Shown here: positions 1 through 12,350 of the stretch, one piece after another
Layout: every line of letters starts with the position of its first letter
How positions within the stretch are numbered: position 1 is the first letter of the stretch
NCBI GenBank assembly: GCA_019925105.1
Contig: JAHGAU010000003.1
Location: 1,426,001-1,490,000, forward strand
Origin: Niebla homalea
Taxonomy: Eukaryota > Ascomycota > Lecanoromycetes > Lecanorales > Ramalinaceae
Direction of reading: 5' to 3'
Length of the DNA stretch: 64,000 nt
Notes under the pieces: model-generated
What the model was told of the DNA's origin: nothing
Seen by the model: only the letters and a program-made list of their open reading frames with translations
Databases searched by the model: none
Program-made: the position numbers and the translations under genes

Positions 1-1241
1 ATGTTCCAGGCTCCTTGGACACGGGGTTTGACGACCGTGTTCCAGTCGTCGAGCGTGGACTTTTCGTAGAGGATGTCCTGATGCGCTTATATGAATACTG
101 AACGTTGGCTTGCTAATACGAGTGATAACTTACCTGCAACACCATGGCCCCGTGTAGGACTCCTCTAATCGGCGGCATTGTCTCCTGGACGAAAGAGACC
201 ATCTTATTGACCTGTTCAGCTGCGGCAATGTCGCAAGTGTAGACCACGACATCTACACCATTGCCTTTGAGTTCATCAACCAATTCGCGTGTCGATACTT
301 GACCCATACCACTCCTCGAGGCGAGGACTATGTGCTTTGCGCCTTGAGTGGAGAGCCACCGCGTGATCGAGCGACCAAGTCCGCCAGTGCCACCGGTGAT
401 CAGGTATGTAAAGTCAGGGCTTACCACAGCCTTCTTGTCTGTGGTTGGCATTACCTATGTCATCGTCAGCTTGGGAGTTGAAGAAATGCTTTCCTGAATT
501 TACTTGGACGACATCGCATCTCCCAGCGGTGATGACAATCTTGCCCACGAGCTGCTTCCCACTCTGCATCAAGCGCATCGCCTTTTGGAGCTCAGATATA
601 TTGAAGGTCTCGATAGGCGAGACAGGTACCACCGCGCCTTCTCGATGCAGGTCCAGCGCTTTGCGGAGAATCTTATTGAAGGCCTTTGGTTTCTGGGCGG
701 CCAGAACCCCCAGGTCGATTGCCGCGAAAGTGACCGAATCCAAGAACTTCTCCATCTCGAGGCCTTTATTAACTGCCAGATCATGCTTGCCAATCTCAAC
801 GAAACGACCAAGAGGTGCAAGACACTGTGACCAGCCCAAGGCCAAGGCATCCCCCGCAAGAGAGTTCAGGATGACGTCTACGCCTCGGGCTTTTGTCAAG
901 TCTCGAATTCGTTGAACAAAGGTCGTGTCTCTGCTGAAGAGAATGTGGTCTTCGGCAATGTCATAGTTGTCAATGAGGAAGGTCTTTTTCTCTAGTGAGC
1001 CGACCGTGGTGAAGATCTCGATGTCGCCAATGTGCTGGGCAATCATGATTGCGGCCTGACCGACTCCGCCAGCTGCGGCATGGATCAGAATTGATTCACC
1101 TGGTTCAAGTCTTGCGATGTCGATCAGAGAGTAGTATGCAGTGGAAAATACAACCGGAATTGAAGCTGCTGTAATGAAGCTCATGGTCTCTGGAATCTGG
1201 GTCATCATAGTTTCAGATTCTCGAGTGATGTTGTTGTATCC

Positions 1242-1244
1242 TCA
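1242..1244 (-). other. In-frame TGA inside the PKS enoylreductase domain
   Basis: The frame reads GDRVCGLTT, stop, GYNNITRES and continues without shift into the ER Rossmann part. Glycine is common at this position in the family, so GGA-to-TGA would explain it. The only intron that would hide it has a weak GTCTGC donor and removes conserved sequence. Confidence 0.65.
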
Positions 1245-4200
1245 GGTGGTCAATCCGCAGACGCGGTCGCCCACAGCGAGGCTTTGAACGTCGCGGCCAA
1301 TTGCAGTCACGACTCCACTGCACTCGATCCCCATTGGTCCGAAAGGAATTTGGCCGAGGCCAATCATAACATCTTTGAAATTCATCTGGTCAGGTGTTAG
1401 AACACGGACTTGAATGTGAAGCATTGGAGGAACTTACTCCCGTAGCTTTTATCTCCACCTCCACAGACCCACTGTCAATGGCTTGTTGGACCATCAGATC
1501 GTCTTCAAAGTAGATGCTGTCTAGTAGACCCGGGGTCTCAAGCTTCAGTCGTAGATTGCGGTTCGCTTGAACGAATGGTTGGGGCTCTGGTACCGGTCGC
1601 TGGGTCTCGCGCATAAAGTAATGGTCTGTCTCCACATCTTCAACAACACGGCGAATCTTGATCAGTCCATCCTCTTCCACAAACTCTTGATCCTGAACGT
1701 TCTCTGCCCTTGTTGATGCGAAGACGTGCTCATACACCTTTAAAACAAGGCTGGCGGTCTTTTCGTCGCAGACATCTGAACGGCTGTCTAAGTCCAAAGT
1801 GACGAGCTTGATGCCAGTGTTCTCGGACCGTACGACTCTAGTCAAACCATCGATCATGGCAGCCCCTGGCGAGTGATTCCTCGCTCCGCGTGTGACCTAC
1901 AATACACCATGACTCCTCATCAAGATACCTTGTAAGGCCATGAATTGGGCTTCGGAAAGTTGAAGTAGCGACAAGTTGTCGAGAGCAAGACGATCAGGGT
2001 TTTGCCATCAGAGCTCCCAGCCTCGTACTCGTCAAAGTATTGCACTTCCGCAGTATTGCCTGTCCCATTGACCAAAGCCTTTTCGAGGACGCCCGTGTCG
2101 AAGCTCTTGGATGATGATTCGAGCAACAAGGTGGCTCGCGTACCCCGCAGGGGGTTTATAGAGATTGCTGTAGAAAACAAGTCGCTTCCCAGCGCTGGCT
2201 CACTGCGGTCCTCCTCATTATCAGGGATGGAGCCATCAATTCCCGAAAATCCCGTCTTCCGAAGTACACTGTCCCATTGAGTCACCGAAAGAATTGGGCC
2301 GTTGCATCGCTCTGGCTCTTCGCCAACCCACCAACCTATCTGATGATCAGTGATTGTTCCAGACATAATTGCAGTTATGTCAAATTACCTGGCAATGTCC
2401 CAAACGTTATGTTGTTAAAGATAGTAAGCAATGTGATTTCGATCATGACGAGCTTGCCATTGGGCCTCAGCAGTTTCCGCACATTCTGCAACGTGGTCTC
2501 GACTTGAGGCGTTGCATGCAGCACTTCCGCAGCGATGACCAAGTCGTAGGAGTGGGGCGCAAATCCCTGCGCCACGGGATCGTGACTAATATCAAGTTGA
2601 CGGTAGTTAATGAGTTCGCTCCACCTACCAAATATCTCCTTGGCTCTCTCGAAGAAGGCTGGAGATATGTCAGTGTAGTCGAGGCTTGAGAATCTTGATA
2701 GTCCATTCGCCCTTGACAAGGCATCAAGAACGTGCACCGTGGCGCTGCCAGTTCCTGCACCAATTTCAAGTATGCGCATTTGAGGTTTCTGGTTCCCGAG
2801 GAGCTTGATCCAGGGAGTCATTTCGATGTAGCCTTGTTTGAGCAAGAGGCTACTTTGATAGGACTCCTCAAGCAACCGGTCCTTGGTCATGATCGATAAA
2901 GGCTCAATCTCCCCTCGAAGGATTGCAGGCAAGTTCTTGCCCATCCGGTAAATCATCTTTCCCAAGGCGGAGTCTGATTCTACCGCCGCAAAGAACTTGG
3001 CTTTGTCAGCGTCCTCAATCTCAAGCCAATCCGGTTTCTGTAATGGGAGACTGCCTTCCAGCCCCTGCGCGACTTTTACCTTTAGAAAGTCGTACAGCTT
3101 CCTGAGGTGTCCTCCCAAGGCTTCAACGTCAGAGTTTGATAAGTCTGCAAGAGCAGTGCGAGCGAAATAGAAAGCTGCTCGCTCGAACGAGCGAGCTTGC
3201 TCTGTGCCTTTGTCCCAAGACCCTAGAGGTGGGAAGGCAACGGGATATTGCGCCTTGGATAAGAGGTCAAGGCAGGTCGAGTGTTGTACAGAAAAGCACA
3301 GGCCTCGCTTACTGCTAGGGGGGCTCCGTCACTGGACTTCGGGAGAGCAGAGCTGATGAAACCGTCAACTTCGATCATTGCCCGGTTCCCCGGATCGTGC
3401 GCATCTGTTATAAGGTATGCGGCCTCTACTTCTTTCTCAGACTTGGATATGCTGGCCGTTGCGTAAGCGTTCAGCTCATGCCCATAGCTCTTGGGGATGC
3501 AATGGGAAATTGAAATGCTTTTGACATAGGTAGGGACGTATAGGGTAGCAAATTCCAGGTCGATGCCCTTGAGAGCTAGCGTGGCACTCTGTAAACAGGC
3601 ATCTAACGTGGCAGGGTGGATGATGAGACCACTCTCGAAGTTTTTTGGTATCCTCCCCGCTGAATCGGGAATCTGGATCTTGCCAATGCATTGATTGTGA
3701 CTCATGAGGGCCGAGCGTATGCCTTGGGACGTTGGGCCGAATTGAAGACCCAATTCAGATATTTTCTCGTAGTATCGGTCACAGTCAGCCGCAGTTGTGA
3801 AAGCAGCCCTTGCATGTGCAACGAGTTTGTCGATTTTTGAAGCTCTGGCTGTGAGGGTGGCCTTGCCATCAATGGAGTTGGGCTCTCTGTCATCATTGGT
3901 GACGCTTACCAGGCCTCGACAGTGTTCCGACCAGCCTGCGCTTTCTGTCCAAGAGTAAATCTCGAACTCACTCCACTTTCCAAAACCAGCCCTTGAGCCT
4001 CCTCTTTGTCGCCTGAACGTTATGGAAAGCTCTACATCTGAATTCTCCGTCATGACCAATGAGCGATGAACAGTGATCTCACGCATGTTATATTTTGTTG
4101 ATTCTGTCACGGTCTGTCCTGCAATGATAGCTTGTTGAAAGGCCGCTTGAACAGCGATGGAGATGTAGCCTGCGAGAGGGAATACAACAGATCCCTGTAC

Positions 4201-4650
4201 TTTATGATCCTGTAGATAAGGTAGCTCTGAAAGCAAGATCTTGTTTCTCCAACGAGGTTCCAAATCGTTCACGTCATCAACAAGTGCTCCCAGAAGATCG
4301 TTTCGTGGAAATCTCTTACATCGATGATTAACACTCAAGCGTGACTCATACCAATGGCGTCTCTTGTGCATCCAAGGGTACGAGGGAAGATCCACAAGGA
4401 CTTTTTCCGAGTCGTTTTGATTCACGCTTGAAATGTCCACAGGGTACCCGCGGGAAGCTAGATCGCTGACGGTCGATAGGAGGGTTAAGGACCCATCTTC
4501 CTTCCTCTTCAAGCAGGCCATGTAGTTAAATTTATCCATCCATCCAGTATTGGCTTTGAGCAGATCTTGGATCGGAGCCTGAAGGGCTGAATGAGGACCA
4601 ATCTCGATCAGAGTGTCGATGCCTGTATCCTGTTCTTGACAGCACAAGTC

Positions 4651-4653
4651 TTA
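4651..4653 (-). other. In-frame TAA inside the PKS acyltransferase domain
   Basis: The codons before it read ...VQFMQAL and those after it DLCCQEQ...IEIGPHSAL, in the same frame and matching the family with no gap. Homologues usually have Glu here, so a single GAA-to-TAA change explains it. A 66-nt intron (GTGTCT...AACAG) would remove it in frame, but would also delete the conserved stretch after TAYW. Confidence 0.7.
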
Positions 4654-7647
4654 GAGGGCTTGCATGAATTGGACAGGGTTGGTGAGATTAGACACCCAGT
4701 ATGCTGTTCGCAAAGCCTTGGTGTCCGTTCGTTTCCCATGTAGTGAAGAATAGAACGCAATATCATGTCCAGCAGCGGGCTGAACATCCCCAAGGCTCTT
4801 GCGATAAAATGTTGCAACGTTCTCCATGTGATGGGAATGATATGCGACATCAACTTTCAGAGCTCGCGCAAAAAGCCCTTCAGATTCGGCCATTTTCTGC
4901 AGCTGTACAATTCCTTCCCAATCACCTGAAGCAGTCATCAATGACGGTCCGTTGATACAGGCAATGACGACCTTTGTATCTCGGAGCTGGTCGATCAGGC
5001 GCTGAGCTTCCGACGACGATGTGCCGATTGCCAGCATACCACCGGCAAGATCAGGGAACTGCTGTTTCAGCCTCTGGGCCAAGGTTCCTCGTTGATACGC
5101 GATACGCATGCAAGACTCCAGATCCAGTACCCCAGCACTGAAAGCTGCTGCTATTTCCCCACTTGAGTGGCCCATGACTGCGCTTGGCTTGATGTTCCAG
5201 CTCCTCAGAAGGGCGACTATGCCAATTTGGATAGCGGTGGTCGCTGGCTGACTAATGTGGGCATCATTGATGTTGGTATCTACTGCTGGTTTGGCTATCT
5301 CATCTGTGATGGTTTAATACAATATCCTCAACAGTGCGTAACGCAGCATCTCACCTAGTAGCGACCATGCTCCCCCGATTGATCGAATGCACTCATCAGC
5401 CTGCCTCAACGTGGATGCGAAGGTTGGATAGACCATCAACTCCTGTCCCATGGTGGGCCATTGGGCACCCTGCCCAGTGAAGATGAAACCGAGACCGGGA
5501 GGTTTGAGTGTGCGGTTGAGATGGCCGACTTCTCTTTCCAAAGACGTTTGCAAGTCCTCGATCGAACAAGCTGAGACTGCAAGCCTCCAATCAAGCATAG
5601 ACCGTCGCTCTGCAAGAGTGAAGGCGAGGTCTGACAGAAGATGTGTCAGATCGCCTCGCTTCTTTTGAAAATAGTGAGAAAGATCTTGCGACTGGTTTTT
5701 GACACAATCTTTATCAGACGCAGTAAGCATGAATAGCTTTCTTCGGCAAATTTTCGGTTTTCGAACGGTCGTTAGTATATTTCTCTTCTGCTGGCAAAAC
5801 CCTCTTGTCACCATTATGGCTGGCCATAGCAGTCAATGAGAGCTCAGGGTCCCCATTGGAAGGGGGAGCAGATCTCATTTCTGGAGCAGCAACATCCGTC
5901 GTGAGGCCGGGACCTTTCGTTGTTGGGGTTTCACCATTCCCTGAGGGGACAAGACCACTCGCTACGGGAGCGTGACCATTATTTAGGAAGGTGGTACCAA
6001 TAGCTGAAGGCACAGTACCGTTCATCTCAGGGTGGTTGAACCTATTACTCATGTGCGTGGCTGCTCGCAAGTCGCTTGACTGGCGGAACTCTTCCATTAT
6101 TACATGAACGTTACTACCTCCAAAGCCGAAACTGCTGATAGATGCTCGCCTTAGATTTGCAGAGAGCCACGGCGTTAGTTCGGTAGGGACCTTGCACTAG
6201 TCAGCGTCCACCATAGGATGAGGCTGAACAGTATTGTACCTTGAGTCTCCAATCCTCGAGCGGAATGTCCTCATTGGGCTTTTCGAAATTGATGTTGGGC
6301 GGAATCAGACCCGTCTCCAGAATGCGTGTTGCTTTGATGATGCCTGCAAGCCCACTGGCGGCCTCCAGATGACCGATGTTCGTCTTCACAGAGCCCACAA
6401 TCAAAGGCGAAGACCTTCCTGTCGCTATTGCACGAGAAATTGCTTCGGCTTCTATGGGATCTCCCACCTTGGTGCCTGTACCGTGAGACTCAACATAAGC
6501 AGTCTCCCGAGGATCGAGGCCTGCAGCTGCGTAGGTAGATTGTATGAGACCTTCTTGAGCGTCCTTGCTGGGAAGAGTTATTCCGTTTGTCCTGCCGTCG
6601 GAATTCGCCCCGGTATTACGGATGACGGCTCGAATGGTGTCACCTGCATCGATAGCATCTTGTAGCGGCTTTATTATCAGAGATGCCACACCCTCACCGC
6701 GACCATATCCTGTCCCTCTGTGATCGTAAGTATATGATCGGCCTTCTTCGCCGTATAATCTCAATTTGCTCATCCCAATCATGTTATCTGGAGATAGGAT
6801 AAGGTATGCCCCCCCAACAATAGCTTGGCGAGTCTCTCCATTTCTGAGACTTTGACAGGCAAGATGAAACGCAGTCATGCTCGACGAGCAAGCGGTATCC
6901 AAGGTGAGACTTGGTCCGTGTAGGTCGAACATGTACGATATTCGATTCGCTAACATGCCGGATGCAATTCCTGGGGTCTGATAAGTCAAGTTGTTGTCCG
7001 GATCCTTTGAGAGGAAGTTGGCATAGTCTGACATTGAGGCGCCAATAAACACGCCGATGTCTTGGCCTCGTACTCTATCAATGGTAGTTCCACCTTTGAT
7101 CTTGGTAAGTCTCGACTCGTCCCGGCACGATACTAACTTACTATTTTCGAGTGCCTCATACGTTGTTTCAAGGAGAATGCGTTGTTGTGGGTCCATTACT
7201 TTGATTACAATTAGCAGGTTTTGCCGCATCATTGACACCGTGACTACCTTTGCTTCGTAGGGACTTATGTTGAAGAACGGGGCATCGAATAGACCTAGAC
7301 CCTGTCTGATGAAATGCGCTCCCCGGGCGTTGAACTAGTTCACCGAGTCAATCATTGTGCAGATACGTGAGCAATGAGAAGACTGATTTGCATACGGTCC
7401 CGGTTCTGGTAGGATCTGGATGGAAGAACGATTCGGAATTCATCCTGGATTGCGGTATCTCAGACCATGCAGATCCCCCACAGCACATGTCCCACAATCC
7501 TTTGACATTTGCTGCATCGCCCGGAAATCTACCTGCCATGCCAACGATGGCAATCGGCACTGGGTTAGATTCGGTGAGGCGTGCACCATGCCCGTTTGGC
7601 GGTGCTTGATGTTTGGAATCGTGGTCTCCATTGATAAGCAGAGACAT

Positions 7648-9904
7648 CGTTGAGTGGACGCAGATCGCACAGTGAAGGGGTCAAGCAGAACGCCAAGATT
7701 ACTGATGAAGTTCAAATGGATGTACAGACTCGTACGCTGGTGCAAAAGAAAGTCGCCTTTGCGGTCAAGTCTTCACGATATATTAATAATTTGTCAGTCT
7801 ACAGAAGCTCGGACCAATAGGCCTCGCAAACTGAGAAACCTTGAGTTTTATCAAATGCAATATCGAGTACGTCATTATAACGTTATATAATTCTTCCAAA
7901 AAAGGGAGAGAGCTTTAAAGTCGCATTACGTTACCTTTACTGAGTATGACTTATCCCCGGAGGTAGGGCATTTAACTATGAACCCTGGGGCACCCATGCC
8001 GTCCTCATGTCATCCTTAGCTCCACCCCACAGTAGCTCAGTATCGCTTAGTCTCTTTCGAGTCATAACGGAGATCACGGGGGCACCTTCACCGACCGAGG
8101 ATACCAGATTGAAGACTGGGATGCCTCTGGTGATTGGTGGGGGATTTACTGGGTAATGAGGGTGTGAAGCTCATTGCTGTCACCAGACCAGTGCCCAAGT
8201 CCGTTTGTATATTTCCCTCCGCAAGTACGATCCCGGAAGTCGAGGCCGCCTTGGAATGAAGCGGGCGATACGAGTAGCGGCGATCGGGCCAATCGAGCCA
8301 TTCAGGATGATGAATTCCCCCTTGACGTGGTGAAATGTTTACTGAGACGTAGGAGCCGATCATAAACCACACTAGTGAGGAGCATTTCGATCGCCTGCAA
8401 GTTAAAGTCATAGACCCTGCACAGCCCCACCAAGCTGAACCAGTAAGTACCGCTTGCGATTGCAAATCAGATTAATTAGAGCATACAGCAGTACGCTTGC
8501 TGACTTGAGGTGATCTGTCTGCAGCATAAGGTTCGCCTATCGGCCCAATTCCGTCGCGTACCCTAATATTGTAGTCACCCGGAATTCGCGGCCAAATCTG
8601 TCTAATTTGCTCGATCCCTGCTACGTGTATATGTGGATACGTGGTGTTTTTGGTGTTTGCAGTGTTTTTGATTGGCCTGTCTCAGGACCTGAGCTACAGG
8701 GACCTCGCCGTCGAGGTCCCAGGGCACCTCGCCGTCGAGGCACCCCCCGCCATGGCCCGGCCACGGGGTGAAGCCAGGGCTGAGAACCCCCCCGCACGAG
8801 CTGGGAACCTGGGGCTATCTATATAGAGCTATGTACACAAAAGGAGTGGGTGGGTGGGCAATTTTGACAAAAGCCGTTGTCCAAGCAGGTCCTCAAGGAT
8901 GAGATGAAGAACTCAGGGATTTGGGTGAGCTGGCTCATACAAATCTCTGAGCTCCCCCGCACGGCCCCTGAAGAGCCGCTTAGCCGACAAGTGGCTATTC
9001 CGCTTGTCCGGCAAATTAGCTAGTAGCTAAACTACACCCTCCCATCCCTTTTGTCTGCACAGCTGCACATCTGAGGTACCCGTTATTTATGGGAAATTCA
9101 CAACTGCGCGCATGAGAGACCATACTGTCCCCCTGCCGTCTTTGCCACCCGGGGAGATACACCGAAATTTTCCGGGGCCCAGATCCGCCGAAAGGGAGCC
9201 CGCATAATTGACCAAACTTCTCCACAATTCTCGATGATTATTCTACATTCCTCAAACAGTATCAGCGCGCTGCTTGGCCCAAAGCAGTATCCATAGAGAA
9301 GCTCTTTAGGCGCCAAGGAACTCCAGAGGCAGTTGCAAACCGAGAACTGGTAGTACTTCCTACCTTTCCGCCCTTCAAGGACCTGACAGGGCAGCGCTCC
9401 GATTGATTGTGAAGGTGCTTCCAATCTAGTGAACCCTTCTTCCACGAAAAGTCAATCCCCAACTCCATCTGACCTCGGTCAACATGATCCAGAACCTAGC
9501 GCCGCTATGGCTGCTGGCAAACATTTTTGTCCAGGTTCTATCACGGTCAGACACCTTACCGGGCGCGTCCAAAGAATTGCTTGTACGAGTTCCAGCGCAT
9601 CATTGGGTTCTGGCTTGTTGTTCGAGGCGCATCTATTCAAGGTTATACAGATGATCACAGTACAATAAAGAACTCCACTTGCTAGGAAACATCTCCTCTG
9701 AGAGCAGCCCATGAGGCTGAGAGAATGTGTGGGACAACAGTGGCGTTACCTTAGTCCTTCGGCTCGACGGTCTACATGAAGCCATACAGGCCCACCGTCA
9801 CAATCTCGGGCACCCTTCCATATTCTTTTCGCCGTATATCTCCGTAGTGACTTCAATCTTCGTGATCAAACCTGACAACATGCGTGGACTTCAAACGCTC
9901 TATT
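7648..9904. other. Intergenic, upstream of the PKS; holds one arm of a diverged inverted repeat and a GC-rich patch
   Basis: No convincing gene is visible. At 8168-8356 lies a segment about three-quarters identical to the complement of 15898-16085. At 8690-8810 a GC-rich patch contains two copies of a near-palindromic ACCTCGCCGTCGAGG motif. The remaining open frames are short and on conflicting strands. Confidence 0.5.
8168..8356 (+). repeat. Diverged inverted repeat, left arm
   Basis: It shares with the right arm (15898-16085, opposite strand) the blocks GGAAGTCGAGGCCGCCTTGG, GGCGATCGGGCCA, GATGATGAATTCC, TTGACGTGGTGAA and GAGACGTAGGAGCC in the same order. By eye the identity is about 75-80%. 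It may be an old duplicated gene piece: one frame in both arms reads SKAASTSG followed by AEG and TDL. Confidence 0.65.
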
Positions 9905-11577
9905 TCATGAGGGGCTACGCTCAAGTTCGTCTTGGTCTCCGACTGGATGTAACTGAACTTGACAACCTGTTGCGCTTCTGGTGGTAAACCCCACATGGTA
10001 ACGCATTGGGCCGGGCGGCTCCATGTTTCTGATCTGATCGTACCGCTGAAGGAAACGCACAAGCACATAACGGGCTTCCGCGAGTGCAAGTTGCTCTGAG
10101 TTTTGAGCATTAGCAAGAAATTGGCCGCAAAGAGAGAGAGACTGTGATGGCGACTCACGGCCCATACATCTTCTGCGACCTGCAGAGAAAGGGGAGAACT
10201 CAAGACCAGCTCGGATGCCATCCCATCTTTCTGGTATGAAGACCTCGGCGTCAGATCCCCAGATGTCAGTTCGACGAAACATCGCAAACAGATCCATTTC
10301 TACTTGTGTACCCTTAGGCACAAAGATCGGATCCATGCCGTCCCTGCCCCCACCCCGAGGTAGGGTAGTATCAACTAGACTCTCGCGAGGCACAAGAGGG
10401 GCAACGGCTGTTGTGCGTAAAGTCTCTTGAATTACCCAGCGCAAATGTTCGCAAGATTCCAGACCTTTCTTCGTTATCTTCTCACGAGTGAGTCCGAATT
10501 GGCTTATAATGATTGCGCGGAGCTTTGCAAAGATTCGTGGAGTTCGAGCAAGAAAGTACATCGTCCAAGAAAGTAGAGAAGCAGTCGTCCCCAAACCAGC
10601 GGCTAGGACGCCAAGAAGCTCATTTTCAAGCTCGACTGGGTCCTGGGTTGTCTTGACCAGCTCTTCGAGAAAGACGAATTGCTGTTGACCCTCAACACCA
10701 ACCTGGCTCTTTACACCCGAGCGATCCAAGGCTTCGTGAATGGATGATCGGAGAAACCTCCGTACATTCCCAGTATGGTACCTAAGGCGCGAAGACACGA
10801 TCTTTTCCCCCGTAATGAATTGAAGCACGGTGAGCCTACTGGCTTTTTGGTAATGCTCGTATACACTCGCAAAGTCACCTGTGCCTTTAGCAATCTGCGG
10901 TTTCTGTAGGTTGATTCTGTGGCCAAGCAAGAATGCGATCGATGTTCCCATTGTGAACCTGAAGAAGATTGCATGTAAATTGATTGTTGGCGTCCGTCCA
11001 TTCTGGTCCAGGTCGAGCTCTAAGGTATCCCACACGTCCTTGAGATGCTGCTCTAGTGTATCTAGGTCCGATATGATGTTTGGGGCAAACTGTGGTCGAA
11101 GCAATGCTCGGGAATGCTTCCAAGCTTCTCCTTTGCTGTTGAGGACCCCTCTTCCAATCAATGGTTCAAGGAGCGCTATCTTGTGGTCACCATGATCATA
11201 CTCATCTGCTTGTGTTACCAGCATTGCTTTGAAGTTCTCGGGATCGCGGGTGTGAATGGCGTTGTCACCCAAGATATAGCCTTTGTAGGTGTGAATCTGT
11301 CCACCAGCCGAGTCGATCCACTGCTTCGAGTCGGCCGAGCGCGTCATGTAGTACAAAGTCTTGAATAGCTGGAAGCTACCCAGATCCCCAAGAAATCCCA
11401 GCCTCTGGTATTGGGCAATGGCCCACACCCACGCTGTTTGGCCTGAGCCTCGTACTGACGACGGGATAGGTAACGTCTCCAGACTTGTAGCAAGAGTGTC
11501 AATGCTAAAGTTACACACCCAAGTTGAAGAGTAGCCATGGCGTGGAGTGCAAGGTATACTGTGACACGAGTAGTCAT
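9905..11577 (-). CDS. Cytochrome P450, CYP52-like (fatty-chain hydroxylase type)
   Basis: This is predicted to be an ER-anchored monooxygenase that would hydroxylate a fatty or polyketide chain. The ATG at 11577 opens an N-terminal membrane segment (about residues 1-30) and a basic stop-transfer region. It is followed by the CYP52-like GEAWKHSRALLRPQF, the K-helix ETLR, and the heme loop FSPFSAGRRRCMG. An in-frame 63-nt intron (10158-10096) interrupts the heme region; splicing gives CMGQQLALAEARYVLVR, the expected sequence. The I-helix reads AAGLGTTAS, lacking the usual acidic residue before TT. Near 11390 the N-terminal frame (GWDFLG) and the main frame differ by one base. Either a G was lost from a four-G run, or a 59-nt intron (GTAGCT...AAGCAG) joins them at the cost of helix A. 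It sits between the PKS and the hydrolase, so a tailoring role is inferred. Confidence 0.82.
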
Positions 11578-12350
11578 ATTTGGAGTGAGATAGACGAGGG
11601 TTGGTGACAAGAGTCAGTGCACACTTTCGCAATGGTTCCGCGACGGATGTTCCAAAGAATAGCTGCCTTGTAAGCTCAAAGCGAAAAAGGCCCCGCTGGC
11701 ATTCCAAGCCCGTAATAAGGTGGTCAGGGGCAGCGTTGATGTGAGGCCCCCCATAAATTCCGTCATCAATCCTTGGGAATAAAACGACCCTATCACATCC
11801 TCAAACAACCCGGTCCGTGAACGGACAATGCAATGCACGTCTTTTGCAGATCACGACCTGCACTCCATCGTGCGGATAATACGTAATACTGCACACAAAG
11901 CTTTTCATTGCTTCAAGAATCTGCGAGCGTATAATAAGGTGGCCTAGAGCGGCCACGGTCCGCTGGCTTCATCGCCAATCTGAGATCAACCACCCTTGGT
12001 CCCCGAAAGGGTCCTGAGCTCAGACCCCACAAAACGAGCCCAGTAGGCTAGCGTCCGATTATGTAAGCCTGTCGGTAGGGCCGTGGGTCGTTATGGTCGT
12101 AAAATAGGGTTCGTGCAGCAATTGAGCGGGGTCAATGTGATCAACAATGGAGATGCAAAGGTACCTCTAAGGGATATGCGGCCGGACAATACGAAAGCCC
12201 GATCTGGACCAGTGCTTTCTGAGCCATATTTGAACTAAAATACCCAAGCATCCCACCATCATTTAGGACATCCCTTCCGTCGCTGTCCAGTCACTTCAAT
12301 TCAAGTTTGGCTACCGTTCCGGCCGACGTCCTACGGTTCAACCGCCCAAC
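11578..12350. other. Divergent intergenic region between P450 and hydrolase
   Basis: The P450 and the hydrolase are transcribed away from each other, so both promoters should lie here. I see no reliable TATA box or clear palindromic operator. A pyrimidine-rich stretch precedes the hydrolase ATG. Confidence 0.4.

Larger units (their letters stand above)
1..7647 (-). pseudogene. Highly reducing type I polyketide synthase (KS-AT-DH-MT-ER-KR), 3' end outside window, probably inactivated
   Basis: The gene builds a reduced, C-methylated polyketide chain by iterative condensation. Domains from the N-terminus are: KS (7647-about 6090; DTACSS near 6890, HGTGT, NIGHLEA); malonyl AT (about 5740-4560; GQGAQW, GHSSG nucleophile, YHSH); DH (about 4350-3340; DHKVQG histidine and HPATLDAC aspartate); SAM methyltransferase (about 3120-2340; LEIGAGTGSA); ER (about 1560-470; HAAAGGVGQA); and KR (451 to the window edge; GGTGGLG). 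The ACP would lie beyond position 1. The start ATG at 7647 precedes the usual NPVPIAIVGMAGRFPG opening. Clean introns are seen near 7404-7337, 6239-6190, 5355-5307, 2386-2339, 1440-1390, 480-430 and 146-90. Two in-frame stops are present (TAA 4653-4651 in AT, TGA 1244-1242 in ER) and the joins near 7250-7197 and 3320-3260 do not fit simply. The domain calls are firm. Loss of function is inferred; sequencing error is the main alternative. Confidence 0.85.

Noticed and set aside
5739..5815. Apparent frameshift between KS-AT linker and AT
   Set aside because: A 60-70-nt intron with a perfect TACTAAC branch and AG acceptor joins the two frames (NGDKR to LFMLTASD), so no mutation is needed.
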